Part shown: positions 1-8,486 of the stretch, piece after piece
Layout: each line of letters begins with the position of its first letter
Position numbering within the stretch: position 1 is the first letter of the stretch
Assembly: GCF_016907715.1 (NCBI RefSeq)
Contig: NZ_JAFBCM010000001.1
Coordinates: 4,712,001-4,776,000 of the forward strand
Direction: 5' to 3'
From: Tenggerimyces flavus
Lineage (GTDB): Bacteria; Actinomycetota; Actinomycetes; Propionibacteriales; Actinopolymorphaceae
Length of the DNA stretch: 64,000 nucleotides
Translations under genes and position numbers: made by a program
The notes under the pieces: model-generated
Database searches by the model: none
Seen by the model: only the letters and a program-made list of their open reading frames with translations
Told to the model about the DNA's origin: nothing

Positions 1-585
1 GGGGCCCGGGCTTCGGGTGGACGACGTCGCGTTGGCGGTCGCGGGAGCCGGCTGGCCCTCGGCGTCGTTGGCGCTGCCGTACCCGAGGAAGTCGACGACC
101 GCTGGGTCGTTCGCGCAGGCGTTGCCGCAGGCGAGGACCGAGGTGGACCGGACGAGCGCGAGCTTGCCGTTCGTGCCGGACAGGTTGACGGCCGTACTGG
201 CCTGGTCCGGAGGCGGCAACGCCGCTCCGTTGCCGGAGCCGGCGGCGAGCTGGACGAGGAACGTCTTGCCGGGCGCGACCATGCCGGTGAGGTCGACCTT
301 GAGGCTGCCCGCGCCGGGTGAGCTGCCGCCGCCGAGGAAGCCGCCGGCCGCGCCGTACTGCAGCGACAGCCCGGCCAGGCTGACCGGCTGGGTGCCGCGG
401 TTGACGAGCTCGACGAAGTCGTGGGTGAACGCCGCGCCGCTGTTGCCTCCTCCGCCGTAGACCTCGCCGAGCATCAGATCCGCCGACGCCGCGGTGGCCG
501 GCACCGAACCCAACGCCACGCCGGAGACACCCAGCGCGACCGTGGTGGCGACGGCCGCGAGGGGCCGGAGACGGGGGAACGGCAT
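1..585 (-). CDS. Secreted lamin-tail-domain protein, N-terminal part (runs off the window)
   Basis: Reading leftward, the frame stays open to base 1, so only the first 195 codons are present. The N-terminus is a signal peptide (arginines, then a hydrophobic stretch ending near PATAASA). It is followed by a typical lamin-tail (LTD) opening: LMLGEVYGGGGNSG, HDFVELVNRG, then LAGLSLQYG. LTD domains often lead extracellular nucleases or phosphoesterases of the ExeM/NucH type, but the catalytic part would lie outside the window. ATG 585 is preferred over ATG 591 because the GAGGAG ribosome site lies 7-8 bases upstream of 585 and too close to 591. The gene is divergent from the WXG-like pair. Confidence 0.75.
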   Translation of the reverse strand, partial: MPFPRLRPLAAVATTVALGVSGVALGSVPATAASADLMLGEVYGGGGNSGAAFTHDFVELVNRGTQPVSLAGLSLQYGAAGGFLGGGSSPGAGSLKVDLTGMVAPGKTFLVQLAAGSGNGAALPPPDQASTAVNLSGTNGKLALVRSTSVLACGNACANDPAVVDFLGYGSANDAEGQPAPATANATSSTRSPGP

Positions 586-804
586 GGGCATACTCCTCGA
601 ACCGGACAGCACTGGACCCCGCAGTTCCTACCAGCGCAGCGCTTCCTGAGGAAGGCCCGCGGATGAACGCGAAGTTATCCACAGCGGGAGCCGACCGTCC
701 CTGCACGACGTCTGACCACTCGCGTAACGTTCTCGCCGGTGGTTTCGACCGCCGCGGTGCGGACGCAGAACGGCTGCTAACTAGGAGGACGGGGAGTCAC
801 GGCG

Positions 805-1212
805 ATGACCACTCAGGTTGATCCCGGCAACATCGAGTCATTCGGTAAGCGCATGCTGGAGCTGGCGGACTACTGGTCGGATCCGCAGGGTGCGCCGATG
901 AAGATTCTCGAAGCGGACCGAAGCTCGGTCTACTTCCCCGAGCCCGGGGAGCATGTCGAGGGCGACGCATGGCGTCAGGCGTACGACGGCAAGCGCAGCC
1001 AGCTCGGCCAGACGTTCGGCACGCTCTTCCAACTGCTCGAGACGTTCGGCAAGGGCAGTAAGAAGATCGCCGAGAAGTACAGCGATGCCGAAGCGTTGAG
1101 CAACGCGAAGATCGGCCAGATCGACACCATCCTCGCGCAGGAGGGCGTCGGCGGCACGGGAGGGCAGACGCCTCCTGGCGGAACGCCCCCGACGACACCT
1201 CCGACGGCTTAG
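805..1212 (+). CDS. Small WXG100-like (ESX-type) protein with proline-rich tail
   Basis: This 135-residue protein has a predicted helical body, a tryptophan turn (GDAWRQAYDGKRSQLGQ, residues about 54-70) and a Gly/Pro/Thr tail (GGTPPTTPPTA). Size and helical-hairpin pattern fit the WXG100/ESX or LXG-like families of type VII secretion substrates, although the W-x-G turn is not canonical. A strong ribosome site (AGGAGG) lies upstream, and the next gene starts 18 bases after the stop, so the two are probably co-transcribed. No ESX ATPase or membrane gene is visible in the window, so the secretion route is inferred. Confidence 0.55.
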   Translation: MTTQVDPGNIESFGKRMLELADYWSDPQGAPMKILEADRSSVYFPEPGEHVEGDAWRQAYDGKRSQLGQTFGTLFQLLETFGKGSKKIAEKYSDAEALSNAKIGQIDTILAQEGVGGTGGQTPPGGTPPTTPPTA

Positions 1213-1230
1213 GTAGGGGGAGCGCGCGAC

Positions 1231-2931
1231 ATGGCTCAGAGCCTGAATGCGATGGACCACAAGAACCTCGTGGCCCACCTGAAGAAATGGAACAAGGTTC
1301 CGGACACCGAGAACCCGGAGTACTACTACAGCAAGTACGACTTCCAGTTCACCAAGGAGGAGTGGACGCGGGTCGGTGACGCTGCCAACGAGGTCGCCGA
1401 CCAGATGACCCAGGCCCTCCAGCGGCTCATGGACAGCGACAACGGGTGGAAGGGCGAGGCCGCGACCTCGTTCCGGCAGAAGGCCGACCAGATCATCTAC
1501 TTCGCCCGGCAGATCGCCCACATGTCCGACGGAAAGAAGTACATCAAACCCACTCCGCCGCCTCCGCCTGACGACGGCAACCCGTTCCCCACGGGCGGCA
1601 CCGTCAACTCCTCGGCCAAGAGCTTCACCGAGAACCTTCGTACGGTCCTCGACGAGCTCGAGGCCATGGAGAACGACCCGCACGGCAAGCTGCCCCCGAT
1701 GCCTTGGTACAAGGAGGACGGGCAGTGGAAGGGGTGGTGGACGAAGGCCTACTCCAAGGGCGGCATCGGCGTCGACATGTTCGAGATCCGCTGTGGGGAC
1801 GAGGTCTTCAAGGGCGGCATCACGAACGACGAGATTCAGGGGAAGTTCGGCGAGTGGCATGTGCGCACCCGCGAGGCGGGCGGCGGTCCGCTCGGATCGA
1901 ACTACACGGTGCCCGCGGACTGGAAGGAAGACATCAAGGTCTTCTACGGCTACCGGATGAACTCCGGTCAGGAGGAGATCTGCAAGGCCACGGCGCAGAA
2001 GTACGCCACCGCATTGCAGGACGCCGGCGCTGCGCTGCCTGACGCGCCGCAAGCGCCCCAGCTCTCCCTGAAGCCTACCGGCGACCTGCCCGGCGGACCG
2101 GGTGGTCCCGGCGGTCCGGGTAGTGGTCCGGGCGGTCCTGGTAGCCCGACGGTCCCGGACAACCCGTTCCCCTCGGACCCGCCGCCTCCGCCGCCGGACC
2201 CGGACCTGCCCGACGAAGACGACCTGCCCGACCCGGACGACCCGGACGACACGGACCTGCCCGACCCGGACGACCCGGACGACCCGGAGCTACCCGACCC
2301 GGACGACCCGGACGACCCCCAGCTACCCGACCCGGACGACCCGGACGACCCCCAGCTACCCGACCCGAACGACCCGGGTGACGACGGATCGGATCAGGAC
2401 AGTGACGGGGACGGGATTCCGGACTGGAAGGACACCGACGACGACGGCGACGGGGTTCCGGACTGGAAGGACACCGACGACGACGGCGACGGCGTCCCTG
2501 ACTGGAAGGACACCGGCTCTGGCGGCGGTGGCTACGGCGGGGGCGGTGGCGGTGGGGTGGACACCGGTACCGAGACGGCACGGGCGGGTTCCGGCAGCCT
2601 CCCACTGCCCGGTGAGGTGCCCAACGCCGCGATGTCCGGCGGGCCGACAGGCCCGTCCGGTCTCGTCGGAACCGGCGCGTCCGGAGCGGGCGTCGGCGTG
2701 GGAGCCGGCGGTGTTCCGGGTGCCGGTGCCGGCCTCGGCGCGGGTGCTGGTGCTGGGCGCGGCCTGACTGGTACGGGCGGGATGATGCCGCCGATGATGG
2801 GTGGTGGCGGCGGTGGTGGAGCCGGCCAGGAGCAGGAGCAGGAACGCAACACTTGGCTGGAAGAGGACGAGAACGTCTGGACGGGCGACGACGATGACGC
2901 CCCGCCGCCGGTGATCGGTGGGTCGGTCTAG
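1231..2931 (+). CDS. Large WXG-like protein with Asp/Pro repeats and calcium-binding type repeats
   Basis: The 566-residue protein has three parts. The N-terminal helical domain carries a W-x-G turn (NGWKGEAATSF, about residue 72). A middle region carries repeated DPDDPDD/LP units (about 320-385). Three DxDxDGxPDWKDTD units follow (about 395-430), like thrombospondin type-3 or dockerin-style calcium loops. The C-terminus is Gly-rich and ends in an acidic tail. No signal peptide is present, consistent with type VII-like export together with the small upstream partner. Function is unknown; a surface or secreted calcium-binding protein is an inference. A strong hairpin follows the gene. Confidence 0.6.
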   Translation: MAQSLNAMDHKNLVAHLKKWNKVPDTENPEYYYSKYDFQFTKEEWTRVGDAANEVADQMTQALQRLMDSDNGWKGEAATSFRQKADQIIYFARQIAHMSDGKKYIKPTPPPPPDDGNPFPTGGTVNSSAKSFTENLRTVLDELEAMENDPHGKLPPMPWYKEDGQWKGWWTKAYSKGGIGVDMFEIRCGDEVFKGGITNDEIQGKFGEWHVRTREAGGGPLGSNYTVPADWKEDIKVFYGYRMNSGQEEICKATAQKYATALQDAGAALPDAPQAPQLSLKPTGDLPGGPGGPGGPGSGPGGPGSPTVPDNPFPSDPPPPPPDPDLPDEDDLPDPDDPDDTDLPDPDDPDDPELPDPDDPDDPQLPDPDDPDDPQLPDPNDPGDDGSDQDSDGDGIPDWKDTDDDGDGVPDWKDTDDDGDGVPDWKDTGSGGGGYGGGGGGGVDTGTETARAGSGSLPLPGEVPNAAMSGGPTGPSGLVGTGASGAGVGVGAGGVPGAGAGLGAGAGAGRGLTGTGGMMPPMMGGGGGGGAGQEQEQERNTWLEEDENVWTGDDDDAPPPVIGGSV

Positions 2932-2950
2932 CCGACCGAAGCGAAGACGT

Positions 2951-3000
2951 CACGAAGGCGGGGCAGGACCTCCACACGAGGCGCCTGCCCCGCCTTTCGT
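2951..3000 (+). terminator. Intrinsic-type terminator after the WXG-like pair
   Basis: Arms AAGGCGGGGCAG (2955-2966) and CTGCCCCGCCTT (2985-2996) are a perfect 12-bp inverted repeat. With one bulge it extends outward to CACGA/TCGTG, and the loop is 18 bases. There is no long T tract, as is usual for high-GC actinobacteria. It separates the WXG-like genes from the primase-polymerase gene. Confidence 0.65.
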
Positions 3001-3017
3001 GCGCTAGCGTGCGAGGT

Positions 3018-4085
3018 ATGGCGACGCCGTACGAGGAGATCGAGGTCCAAGGCCGGACCGTACGCATCTCCAACCCGGACAAGGTCTACTTCCCTGAGCG
3101 TGGATTCACCAAGCGGGACGTGGTGAACTACTTCGTCTCCGTCGGCGACGGCATCCTCGGCGCCCTCAAGCACCGGCCCACCACGCTCGAGCGCTGGCCC
3201 GGCGGCGTCTTCGAAGGAGCCAAGCTCTCCACCCGCGGCGACAACCGGGGCGACGCGTTCTACCAGAAGCGCGTCCCCAAGGGCGCCCCCGACTGGGTCG
3301 AGACCGTCCAGATCGCGTTCCCCAGCGGCCGCACCGCCGACGAGGTCTGCCCGACCGAGACCGCGGTCGTCGCCTGGGCCGCCAACCTCGGCACGCTCAC
3401 GTTCCACTGCTGGCCGGTCAGTCGCACCGACGTCGACCGTCCCGACCAGCTGCGCATCGACCTCGATCCGCAGCCCGGCACCGACTTCAAGGACGCGGTC
3501 AAGGTCGCTCCGCACCTGCGCGCGCTTCTGCAGGAGCTCGGCATGGACGGCTTCCCCAAGACCTCCGGCGGCCGCGGCCTGCACGTGTACGTACCGATCG
3601 AGCCGCGCTGGACGTTCGTCGAAGCACGCCGCGCCCTCATCGCGCTCGGCCGCGAGCTGGAACGCCGCCTCCCCGACCAGGTCACGATGAGCTGGTGGAA
3701 GGAAGAACGCGGCGAACGCATCTTCATCGACTTCAACCAGATGTGCCGCGACCGTACGATCGCCTCCGCGTACTCCATCCGCGCCAACCCCCGCGCCACG
3801 ACGAGCGCGCCGCTGCGCTGGGACGAGCTCGAGGACGTCGTGCCGCACGACTTCGACGTCGTCACGCTGCCCAAGCGGTTCGCCGAGATCGGCGACCCGC
3901 ACGCCGACGTCGTCCGCGAGGGCTACAGCCTCGAGCCGCTGATCGAGATGGTCGAGCGCGACGAACGCGACCACGGCCTCGGCGAGATGCCGTACCCGCC
4001 CGACTACCCGAAGATGCCCGGCGAGCCGCCGCGGGTGCAGCCGAGCAAGAAGAACCCTCTGAACTGGGAAGATTCGCCTAGCTGA
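3018..4085 (+). CDS. LigD-type primase-polymerase (Prim-PolC/PolDom family); 3' end supplied by the integrated element
   Basis: This is a stand-alone archaeo-eukaryotic primase-type polymerase domain of 355 residues. It shows the expected order of motifs: ISNPDKVYFPE near the N-terminus, the metal-binding LRIDLDPQPGTDF, TSGGRGLHVYVP, and the late acidic motif ERIFIDFNQM. Mycobacterial relatives (Prim-PolC, Rv3730c type) work with LigC in gap-filling repair, and a LigC gene lies at 31896-32969. ATG 3018 is chosen over GTG 3009 because it starts at the conserved MATPYEE. The last codons (KKN then PLNWEDSPS) come from the integrated element; the original end (KKN then AANWDDDAG) sits at 13413-13491. 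Confidence 0.85.
   Translation: MATPYEEIEVQGRTVRISNPDKVYFPERGFTKRDVVNYFVSVGDGILGALKHRPTTLERWPGGVFEGAKLSTRGDNRGDAFYQKRVPKGAPDWVETVQIAFPSGRTADEVCPTETAVVAWAANLGTLTFHCWPVSRTDVDRPDQLRIDLDPQPGTDFKDAVKVAPHLRALLQELGMDGFPKTSGGRGLHVYVPIEPRWTFVEARRALIALGRELERRLPDQVTMSWWKEERGERIFIDFNQMCRDRTIASAYSIRANPRATTSAPLRWDELEDVVPHDFDVVTLPKRFAEIGDPHADVVREGYSLEPLIEMVERDERDHGLGEMPYPPDYPKMPGEPPRVQPSKKNPLNWEDSPS
4007..4055 (+). repeat. attL: left copy of a 49-bp direct repeat
   Basis: This copy lies inside the 3' end of the primase-polymerase gene and is identical, base for base, to 13413-13461. The match ends sharply on both sides (A versus C at 4006/13412, C versus G at 4056/13462). The integrase gene starts 80 bases to the right, the usual arrangement of an attL site. 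The reading frame passes through the repeat and stops in element DNA. Confidence 0.9.
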
Positions 4086-4134
4086 GCTGCCTGGTTCACT
4101 AGCCTACCGCTGACTCACCGGATAACCTAGCGGA

Positions 4135-5034
4135 ATGCCGGAACTGCTCGACGACCTGCACACCATGTGGCAGCGCGACCTGCGCGCGGCCGACAAGAGC
4201 CCGCGCACGATCACGATCTACGGACAGTCGGTGCGGTTCTTCGTCGCCTGGCTCGCCTCCCACGAGCGGCCGGCGACGCTCGACGAGATGACCAAGGCGG
4301 CGGTCGCGACCTGGCTCGGCGACCTCGCCGACGCCGGTCAGGCGCCGAACACTCTCCGGACCCGGTTCCGCGGACTGCGCCGGTTCTGCAACTGGCTGGT
4401 CGCGGAGGAGTTCCTCACCCGGTCGCCGATGGCCGGGCTGGAGCAGCCGACCGCGGCCGCGGCGCCGGTCCCGATCCTCAGCGACGACGAGATCGCCAAG
4501 CTGCTGAAGGCGACCGGCGGTAGGACGTTCGAGGACCGCCGTGACCACGCGATCCTGCGCGTGTTGTTCGACGGCGGGGTCCGCATCTCCGAGTGCGCGC
4601 GGCTGCAGCTCGAGGACGTGGACCTCGACGACTTCCAGGTGATCCGGGTGCAGGGGAAGGGGCGCAAGATCCGCGTCGTGCCGATCGGCGCCAAGACGGT
4701 GAACGCGCTCAGCAAGTACCTGCACGACCGCCGGCCCCACAAGCATGCCGATTCCCCGGCGCTGTGGCTGTCCCAGCGCGGCGCCATGTCCGTTGACGGC
4801 GTCGACGAACGGATCCGGGTCCGGGCCGCCCAGGCCGGCGTGGAGAACCTGCACGCGCACCGGTTCCGGCACACAGCCGCGCACACCTGGCTCAGCTCCG
4901 GTGGCGGCGAGCAGGACCTGAAGCGGCTGATGGGCTGGAGCTCCGACGCGATGCTCGCGGTCTATGGCGCCAGCGCAGCCGAGGAACGCGCGCGCGAGGC
5001 GGCCCGCCGGATGCGCCTCGGGGACCGGCTGTGA
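4135..5034 (+). CDS. int: Tyrosine recombinase/integrase of the element
   Basis: The 299-residue protein has an N-terminal SAM-like core-binding domain (about 1-95) and a catalytic domain with the expected residues. These are R150 in GVRISE, K175 in QGKGRK, the box H242-R243-F244-R245, W268 in LMGWSS in place of the usual histidine, and the nucleophile Y277 in AVYGAS. It resembles XerC/D-type phage integrases. It should cut within the 49-bp repeat that flanks it to integrate and excise the element. Only a few bases separate a TAACCT-like -10 hexamer from the ATG, so the message may be leaderless. The stop overlaps the next gene as GTGA. Confidence 0.9.
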   Translation: MPELLDDLHTMWQRDLRAADKSPRTITIYGQSVRFFVAWLASHERPATLDEMTKAAVATWLGDLADAGQAPNTLRTRFRGLRRFCNWLVAEEFLTRSPMAGLEQPTAAAAPVPILSDDEIAKLLKATGGRTFEDRRDHAILRVLFDGGVRISECARLQLEDVDLDDFQVIRVQGKGRKIRVVPIGAKTVNALSKYLHDRRPHKHADSPALWLSQRGAMSVDGVDERIRVRAAQAGVENLHAHRFRHTAAHTWLSSGGGEQDLKRLMGWSSDAMLAVYGASAAEERAREAARRMRLGDRL

Positions 5035-5372
5035 ACGGGTTCGGCAGGCGGCTGCACACCTTCGCCGACGGGGCCAAGGACGCCGTCGGCAGGACGCTCG
5101 CCGGGATGTCCCGGCAGGCGTCCGGGCTCGGCGACGCTCTCAAGGGTGCTGCCAGGCTGGCGGACACGCTTAAGGACCAGCCGCCGACCACGTACCGGTG
5201 CGCTAAGTGCGGCAAGGTCGTGGCGAGGTTCCACCCGGACGGGCACGGCAAGCGGAAGCTGAACTACTCGGTGCGCGACGGCGAGCCGTTCACCTGCCCC
5301 GAGCACGGACGGCTCGATGACACCCAAGACACGGGCAAGGGCGGCAACGTTCGCCTGCCTCCGGTAGGCTAG
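5031..5372 (+). CDS. Hypothetical zinc-ribbon-like protein of the element
   Basis: The 113-residue product begins at a GTG that overlaps the integrase stop by four bases (GTGA). The N-terminal half is basic and helical. The C-terminal half has a possible zinc site: CAKC (about residues 57-60) and CPEH (about 88-91), with a basic segment between them. No known family was recognised. Coupling to the integrase suggests a role in recombination directionality or element DNA handling, but this is inference from position. Confidence 0.6.
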   Translation: MNGFGRRLHTFADGAKDAVGRTLAGMSRQASGLGDALKGAARLADTLKDQPPTTYRCAKCGKVVARFHPDGHGKRKLNYSVRDGEPFTCPEHGRLDDTQDTGKGGNVRLPPVG

Positions 5373-5467
5373 ATCCCGTCAGCCTGCCGGGCCGTCGCAA
5401 GAGGGCTTACTCGGCGTCAAGGTCGCAGAGGGCGCTGCGAATCACCTGCATATGCGGGAGATTCACA

Positions 5468-5803
5468 GTGCCCCGGAACAGCCGGCCCCTCACCCCAGAA
5501 CAGCGCAGCCTGCGCGCCCGCATCGGCGGGCACTCCGTCCAGGCCAAGTACGGCCCCGACGTCATCGCCAAGCGCGCACGCGCCAACTCCCCGTCCTCGC
5601 TGGAATGGCACGAGCGCCAAGTCGACCCCGACGGCGTTCTTACGCGCGAGGACCGCCGCCGCCGCGGCGAGCAGAGCCTCAAGGCCTACTTCACCAAGCT
5701 GTCGCTGAAGTCCGTGCGCGCTCGCCGGCTCCGCGAAGAGGCCGCGCAGATCGAGGCCGAGATCCGCTCAAGCGCCAGCCCCGACGACGGGGAGGCGGCG
5801 TAG
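5468..5803 (+). CDS. Hypothetical basic helical protein of the element
   Basis: The 111-residue protein starts at GTG 5468 behind a GCGGGAG ribosome site. It is rich in Arg and Ala, with a predicted C-terminal coiled coil (RARRLREEAAQIEAEI). The N-terminal part (PLTPEQRSLRARIGGHS) resembles segments seen in small actinophage or mobile-element proteins, but no family can be named. The stop overlaps the next GTG by one base (TAGTG), so translation is probably coupled. Confidence 0.55.
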   Translation: MPRNSRPLTPEQRSLRARIGGHSVQAKYGPDVIAKRARANSPSSLEWHERQVDPDGVLTREDRRRRGEQSLKAYFTKLSLKSVRARRLREEAAQIEAEIRSSASPDDGEAA

Positions 5804-6114
5804 TGATCCAACGAGAAGGCCCCGCGTCGCCGAACGCGGGGCCCAAGGGGACGACCGGCAGGAAGTCCGACACCAGCGTACGCCGGTCCGCCGACGATCG
5901 ACGTCGCGAGCTTCGTAACCGGCTGGTCGCTGTCGCTGATCGGCTCGAGGAGACCGATCCCGGAGTCGCCGAGCTCGCGACGCTGCTGGCCGACGACCTG
6001 GACGACCGACCGGATCGTAGTTCGTGCTGGACATGCGGGTCGCTCGACTACGCCGCGCGCGAACGGCTCGCTGACTGCTCAACGGTCTGCCCGGTGGCGG
6101 CCCGCCATGGGTGA
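5803..6114 (+). CDS. Hypothetical cysteine-containing protein of the element
   Basis: The 103-residue product has a central Arg-rich helix and a C-terminal cluster of four cysteines (CWTC, then DCSTVCPVAARHG) that could bind zinc. The GTG start overlaps the previous stop by one base. The gene's own 3' end overlaps the ATPase start by eight bases. It therefore belongs to the replication-type block; no known family was recognised. A longer upstream extension of the same frame exists, but it would run through the neighbouring gene. Confidence 0.5.
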   Translation: MIQREGPASPNAGPKGTTGRKSDTSVRRSADDRRRELRNRLVAVADRLEETDPGVAELATLLADDLDDRPDRSSCWTCGSLDYAARERLADCSTVCPVAARHG

Positions 6115-7504
6115 CGTCAACGGGCGCAACAGTGTTGCGTGGGGATCGACCGAGCTGGTCGCGGACAACTGGACTCCACCCACGCCACCGCACGAGATCG
6201 CCGACGACTCCGACGCTTCCCGCGCCTGGTACGCCGAGCAGAAGGCCCTGCACCTGAATGACGAGCAGCCCGACCTGCTCGTCGGCATGCGGAACGGTGC
6301 CTGGCTTGACCAGCAGACGTTCCCGCCACTGCGCTACGCGGTGCCCGGCGTCGTCCCCGAGGGGTTCAGCTTGCTCGTCGGCCCACCGAAGGCAGGCAAG
6401 TCGTGGCTCGTGCTCGCGTTCGGGCTCGCGATCGCGTCCGGCGGCCGCGCGCTCGGCTCGATCGACGTCGGCCCACCGCGGCCAGTGCTCTACCTCGCGC
6501 TCGAGGACGGCGACCGCCGGCTACAGGAACGCTGCCGGCAGCTGCTCGAGCGTGACCCGATCCCGGAGCGGCTGCACTACATGACCCGGATCATGCCCGG
6601 CAAGGTCCTGCAGACCCTCGAGGCGTGGCTCGCGCACCATGGGCACGACTCACCGCTGCTCGTGCTCGACACCCTCGGCCGCACCATGCCGCCCGCGCTG
6701 CAAGGCGAAACGACCTACTCGCGCGACTACCGGATCGGCGCCGCGCTCAAGCGGCTTGTCGACGACCACCCCGGCGCTTCGCTGCTCGTCAATCATCACG
6801 ATCGCAAGGCTTCCTCCGACGACTTCGTCGATGCAGTCTCAGGAACTAACGGTCTCGCCGGCAGCGCGGACACGATCATCGTGCTCGCACGGCCACGCAA
6901 TCAGCGGGACGGGCAGTTGAAGATCACCGGGCGCGACGTCCCCGAAGGCGAGTACGCGGTCTCGTTCAACGATGCCGCGTGGCAGCTCGACGGTCGCGAT
7001 CTGGCCGAGGCTGCGCAGCGTGCCCGCGAGCAGAAGGTGACCGCCGGACTGGGCGACCGGTCCGCCGACGTCGCGGCGTACGTCATGTCCAACCCGAAGG
7101 GCGTCCGGGCCGCCGAGGTCGCGCTCGCGCTCGGGATCGACCAGGCCACCGCCCGCGTGTATCTCGCCCGCCTCTACGACGCCGACCGCATCGAGAGGGC
7201 TGGCCGCGGTCTCTATGGACCCCCTATACCCCCTGTTACAAGCGTTACGAGTGTTACGTCGGAAGACGTCGAGCCGCTAGAACGCAACACAAATAACACT
7301 CGTAACACCCCCTCTAGGGGTGCTGACGAGATCCCCGAAGACCCCGCGCTCGACGAAGCCCGAAGGCGCCACGAAGATGCCGAAGATGCCAGCCCTCAGG
7401 AGCTGGCGCCTACGGCATCTTCGGGTGGTGAGTTGGCGCCTTCTATCGAGCAGCTCGCGCTCGGCGACACCGCAACGCACCCTCCCGAAGGGGATCCCGC
7501 ATGA
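6107..7504 (+). CDS. RepA-like AAA (RecA-fold) ATPase of the element
   Basis: The 465-residue protein carries a Walker A motif GPPKAGKS (residues 92-99), a Walker B-like strand (LLVLDTLGRT), and a RecA-type downstream strand ending in NHHDRK. This matches the AAA_25/RepA helicase family found in plasmids, satellites and actinobacterial integrative elements. A predicted winged-helix-like segment follows (AAYVMSNPKGVRAAEVALALG, about residues 323-343), then a low-complexity, Thr/Pro/Glu-rich tail. The likely role is replication initiation or helicase activity for the excised element. No primase or second initiator was seen. ATGA overlaps couple it to the next gene. Confidence 0.8.
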   Translation: MGDVNGRNSVAWGSTELVADNWTPPTPPHEIADDSDASRAWYAEQKALHLNDEQPDLLVGMRNGAWLDQQTFPPLRYAVPGVVPEGFSLLVGPPKAGKSWLVLAFGLAIASGGRALGSIDVGPPRPVLYLALEDGDRRLQERCRQLLERDPIPERLHYMTRIMPGKVLQTLEAWLAHHGHDSPLLVLDTLGRTMPPALQGETTYSRDYRIGAALKRLVDDHPGASLLVNHHDRKASSDDFVDAVSGTNGLAGSADTIIVLARPRNQRDGQLKITGRDVPEGEYAVSFNDAAWQLDGRDLAEAAQRAREQKVTAGLGDRSADVAAYVMSNPKGVRAAEVALALGIDQATARVYLARLYDADRIERAGRGLYGPPIPPVTSVTSVTSEDVEPLERNTNNTRNTPSRGADEIPEDPALDEARRRHEDAEDASPQELAPTASSGGELAPSIEQLALGDTATHPPEGDPA

Positions 7505-7668
7505 CCGCCGAACAGCTGCGTCAGGCGTACGCCGCGCTCGACAGCCACGACGCCAAGCTAACCGCGATCGCCCTCGAGTTTGGTGTGCCCGTCGTCGCTC
7601 GACAGCGGGAACGCGCAGCCCGCATCCGCGTCGAGCTCGACGCGATTTCGAAGGGGGGCACGTCGTGA
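7501..7668 (+). CDS. Small helix-turn-helix-like protein of the element
   Basis: This 55-residue product starts at an ATG that overlaps the ATPase stop (ATGA). The sequence AIALEFGVPVVARQRERAAR could form a small helix-turn-helix, but this is only a visual judgement. The tight overlaps on both sides (ATGA before, GTGA after) are the main evidence that it is translated. Confidence 0.5.
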   Translation: MTAEQLRQAYAALDSHDAKLTAIALEFGVPVVARQRERAARIRVELDAISKGGTS

Positions 7669-7946
7669 GCAACAAGCGCAGAGCACGGCAGGCCGTCGCG
7701 TACACGCCCACGGTCTTCACCGAGCGGGGTGCCGCTGACTGGGTTGGCCCACTCGTCACAGAAGCGGGTCGATTCAACGCCGCCCAGCTGGCCGAGGCGC
7801 GCCGCACCCTGGCCGAGGTGGACGTCTCGCTGAACGCCAGCGAGGAGTTCCGACACCACGACTGGTGGCAGACAGCACGAGCGCAGGCCGACCGCCTCAC
7901 CGCCGCACTGGACGCTCGCGAATGCGAGCTCGGACTGAAGCCGTGA
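7665..7946 (+). CDS. Hypothetical protein of the element
   Basis: The 93-residue protein starts at GTG 7665, overlapping the previous stop by four bases. It is helical, with an Arg/Lys-rich N-terminus (SNKRRARQ) and a tryptophan-containing middle (HHDWWQTARAQADRL). No family was recognised. It lies in the overlapping gene chain between the ATPase and the structural genes. The longer open frame starting upstream runs inside the ATPase gene and is not expected to be used. Confidence 0.55.
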   Translation: MSNKRRARQAVAYTPTVFTERGAADWVGPLVTEAGRFNAAQLAEARRTLAEVDVSLNASEEFRHHDWWQTARAQADRLTAALDARECELGLKP

Positions 7947-8113
7947 GAGCGCTCGTACGCCACGCAGAGCCGTCCACCTATCGATCCCTCACGAAGCGGA
8001 ATCACCGTTTCGTAGCGTGTGCCTCCGTGGCGGGACTGGTGCCGGGAGGGGGCACCGCCGAGCCGGGCACCGCCGAACCTCGGGCGACCCCGTCCTTACC
8101 TGTCTCGCTGTAG
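7943..8113 (+). CDS. Possible small protein of the element
   Basis: A GTG overlaps the previous stop (GTGA) and opens a 56-codon frame that is basic at the start and Pro/Gly/Ala-rich at the end. The overlap matches the style of the neighbouring genes, but the sequence has no recognisable domain. The DNA also contains hairpins (7991-8012, and GGTGCC/GGCACC near 8040), so this stretch may be regulatory instead. Confidence 0.3.
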   Translation: MRALVRHAEPSTYRSLTKRNHRFVACASVAGLVPGGGTAEPGTAEPRATPSLPVSL

Positions 8114-8148
8114 CGACGCTTCCCACGTTTCCCGAGAAGGAGAATCCG

Positions 8149-8343
8149 ATGTCCGATGAGATCGACCGCGCGCGGCACGACGAGTTCGAGCTGTGCAACC
8201 TCGAGCTGTCGCTGGCGACGCGGGAGGCGTTCGAGGATGGCGCCCGGTTGTCGCCGGCCGCACGCCGGTTCATGGCCGGCGAGATGGACGCCGACGAGGC
8301 GCGCCAGCTCGGCTTCGTGCCCGTTGTCAGCGACGACGGTTAG
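8149..8343 (+). CDS. Small acidic protein upstream of the capsid gene
   Basis: The 64-residue acidic protein has a strong ribosome site (GAGAAGGAGAA) just before ATG 8149. It begins MSDEIDRARHDEFELCNLELS and ends acidic. No family was recognised. Its place directly before the capsid gene, with no portal or protease gene between, could suit a small assembly or regulatory factor, but that is positional inference. Confidence 0.55.
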   Translation: MSDEIDRARHDEFELCNLELSLATREAFEDGARLSPAARRFMAGEMDADEARQLGFVPVVSDDG

Positions 8344-8486
8344 ACTGGGGAGCGGTCCGGCTGATGGTTCACCCGGATGCTCCACCCGGCCCTTGGTCGC
8401 TGCCTGTGTGCACCGATCCTCACCGACTGCCATCGGTGCCGGCCGAGTTTCCCCCCACTGACGTTGAAGAAAAGGGTGAACCACCA

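Noticed and set aside
675..683. A perfect DnaA-type nonamer TTATCCACA
   Set aside because: A single box in a divergent promoter region, with no cluster, AT-rich stretch or origin genes. Likely chance.
4007..4055. A tRNA gene as the attachment site
   Set aside because: The repeat translates as the end of the primase-polymerase gene and shows no cloverleaf pattern.
8193..8486. An upstream extension of the capsid frame
   Set aside because: It overlaps the small acidic gene in another frame; ATG 8487 has its own ribosome site and starts the typical coiled-coil domain.
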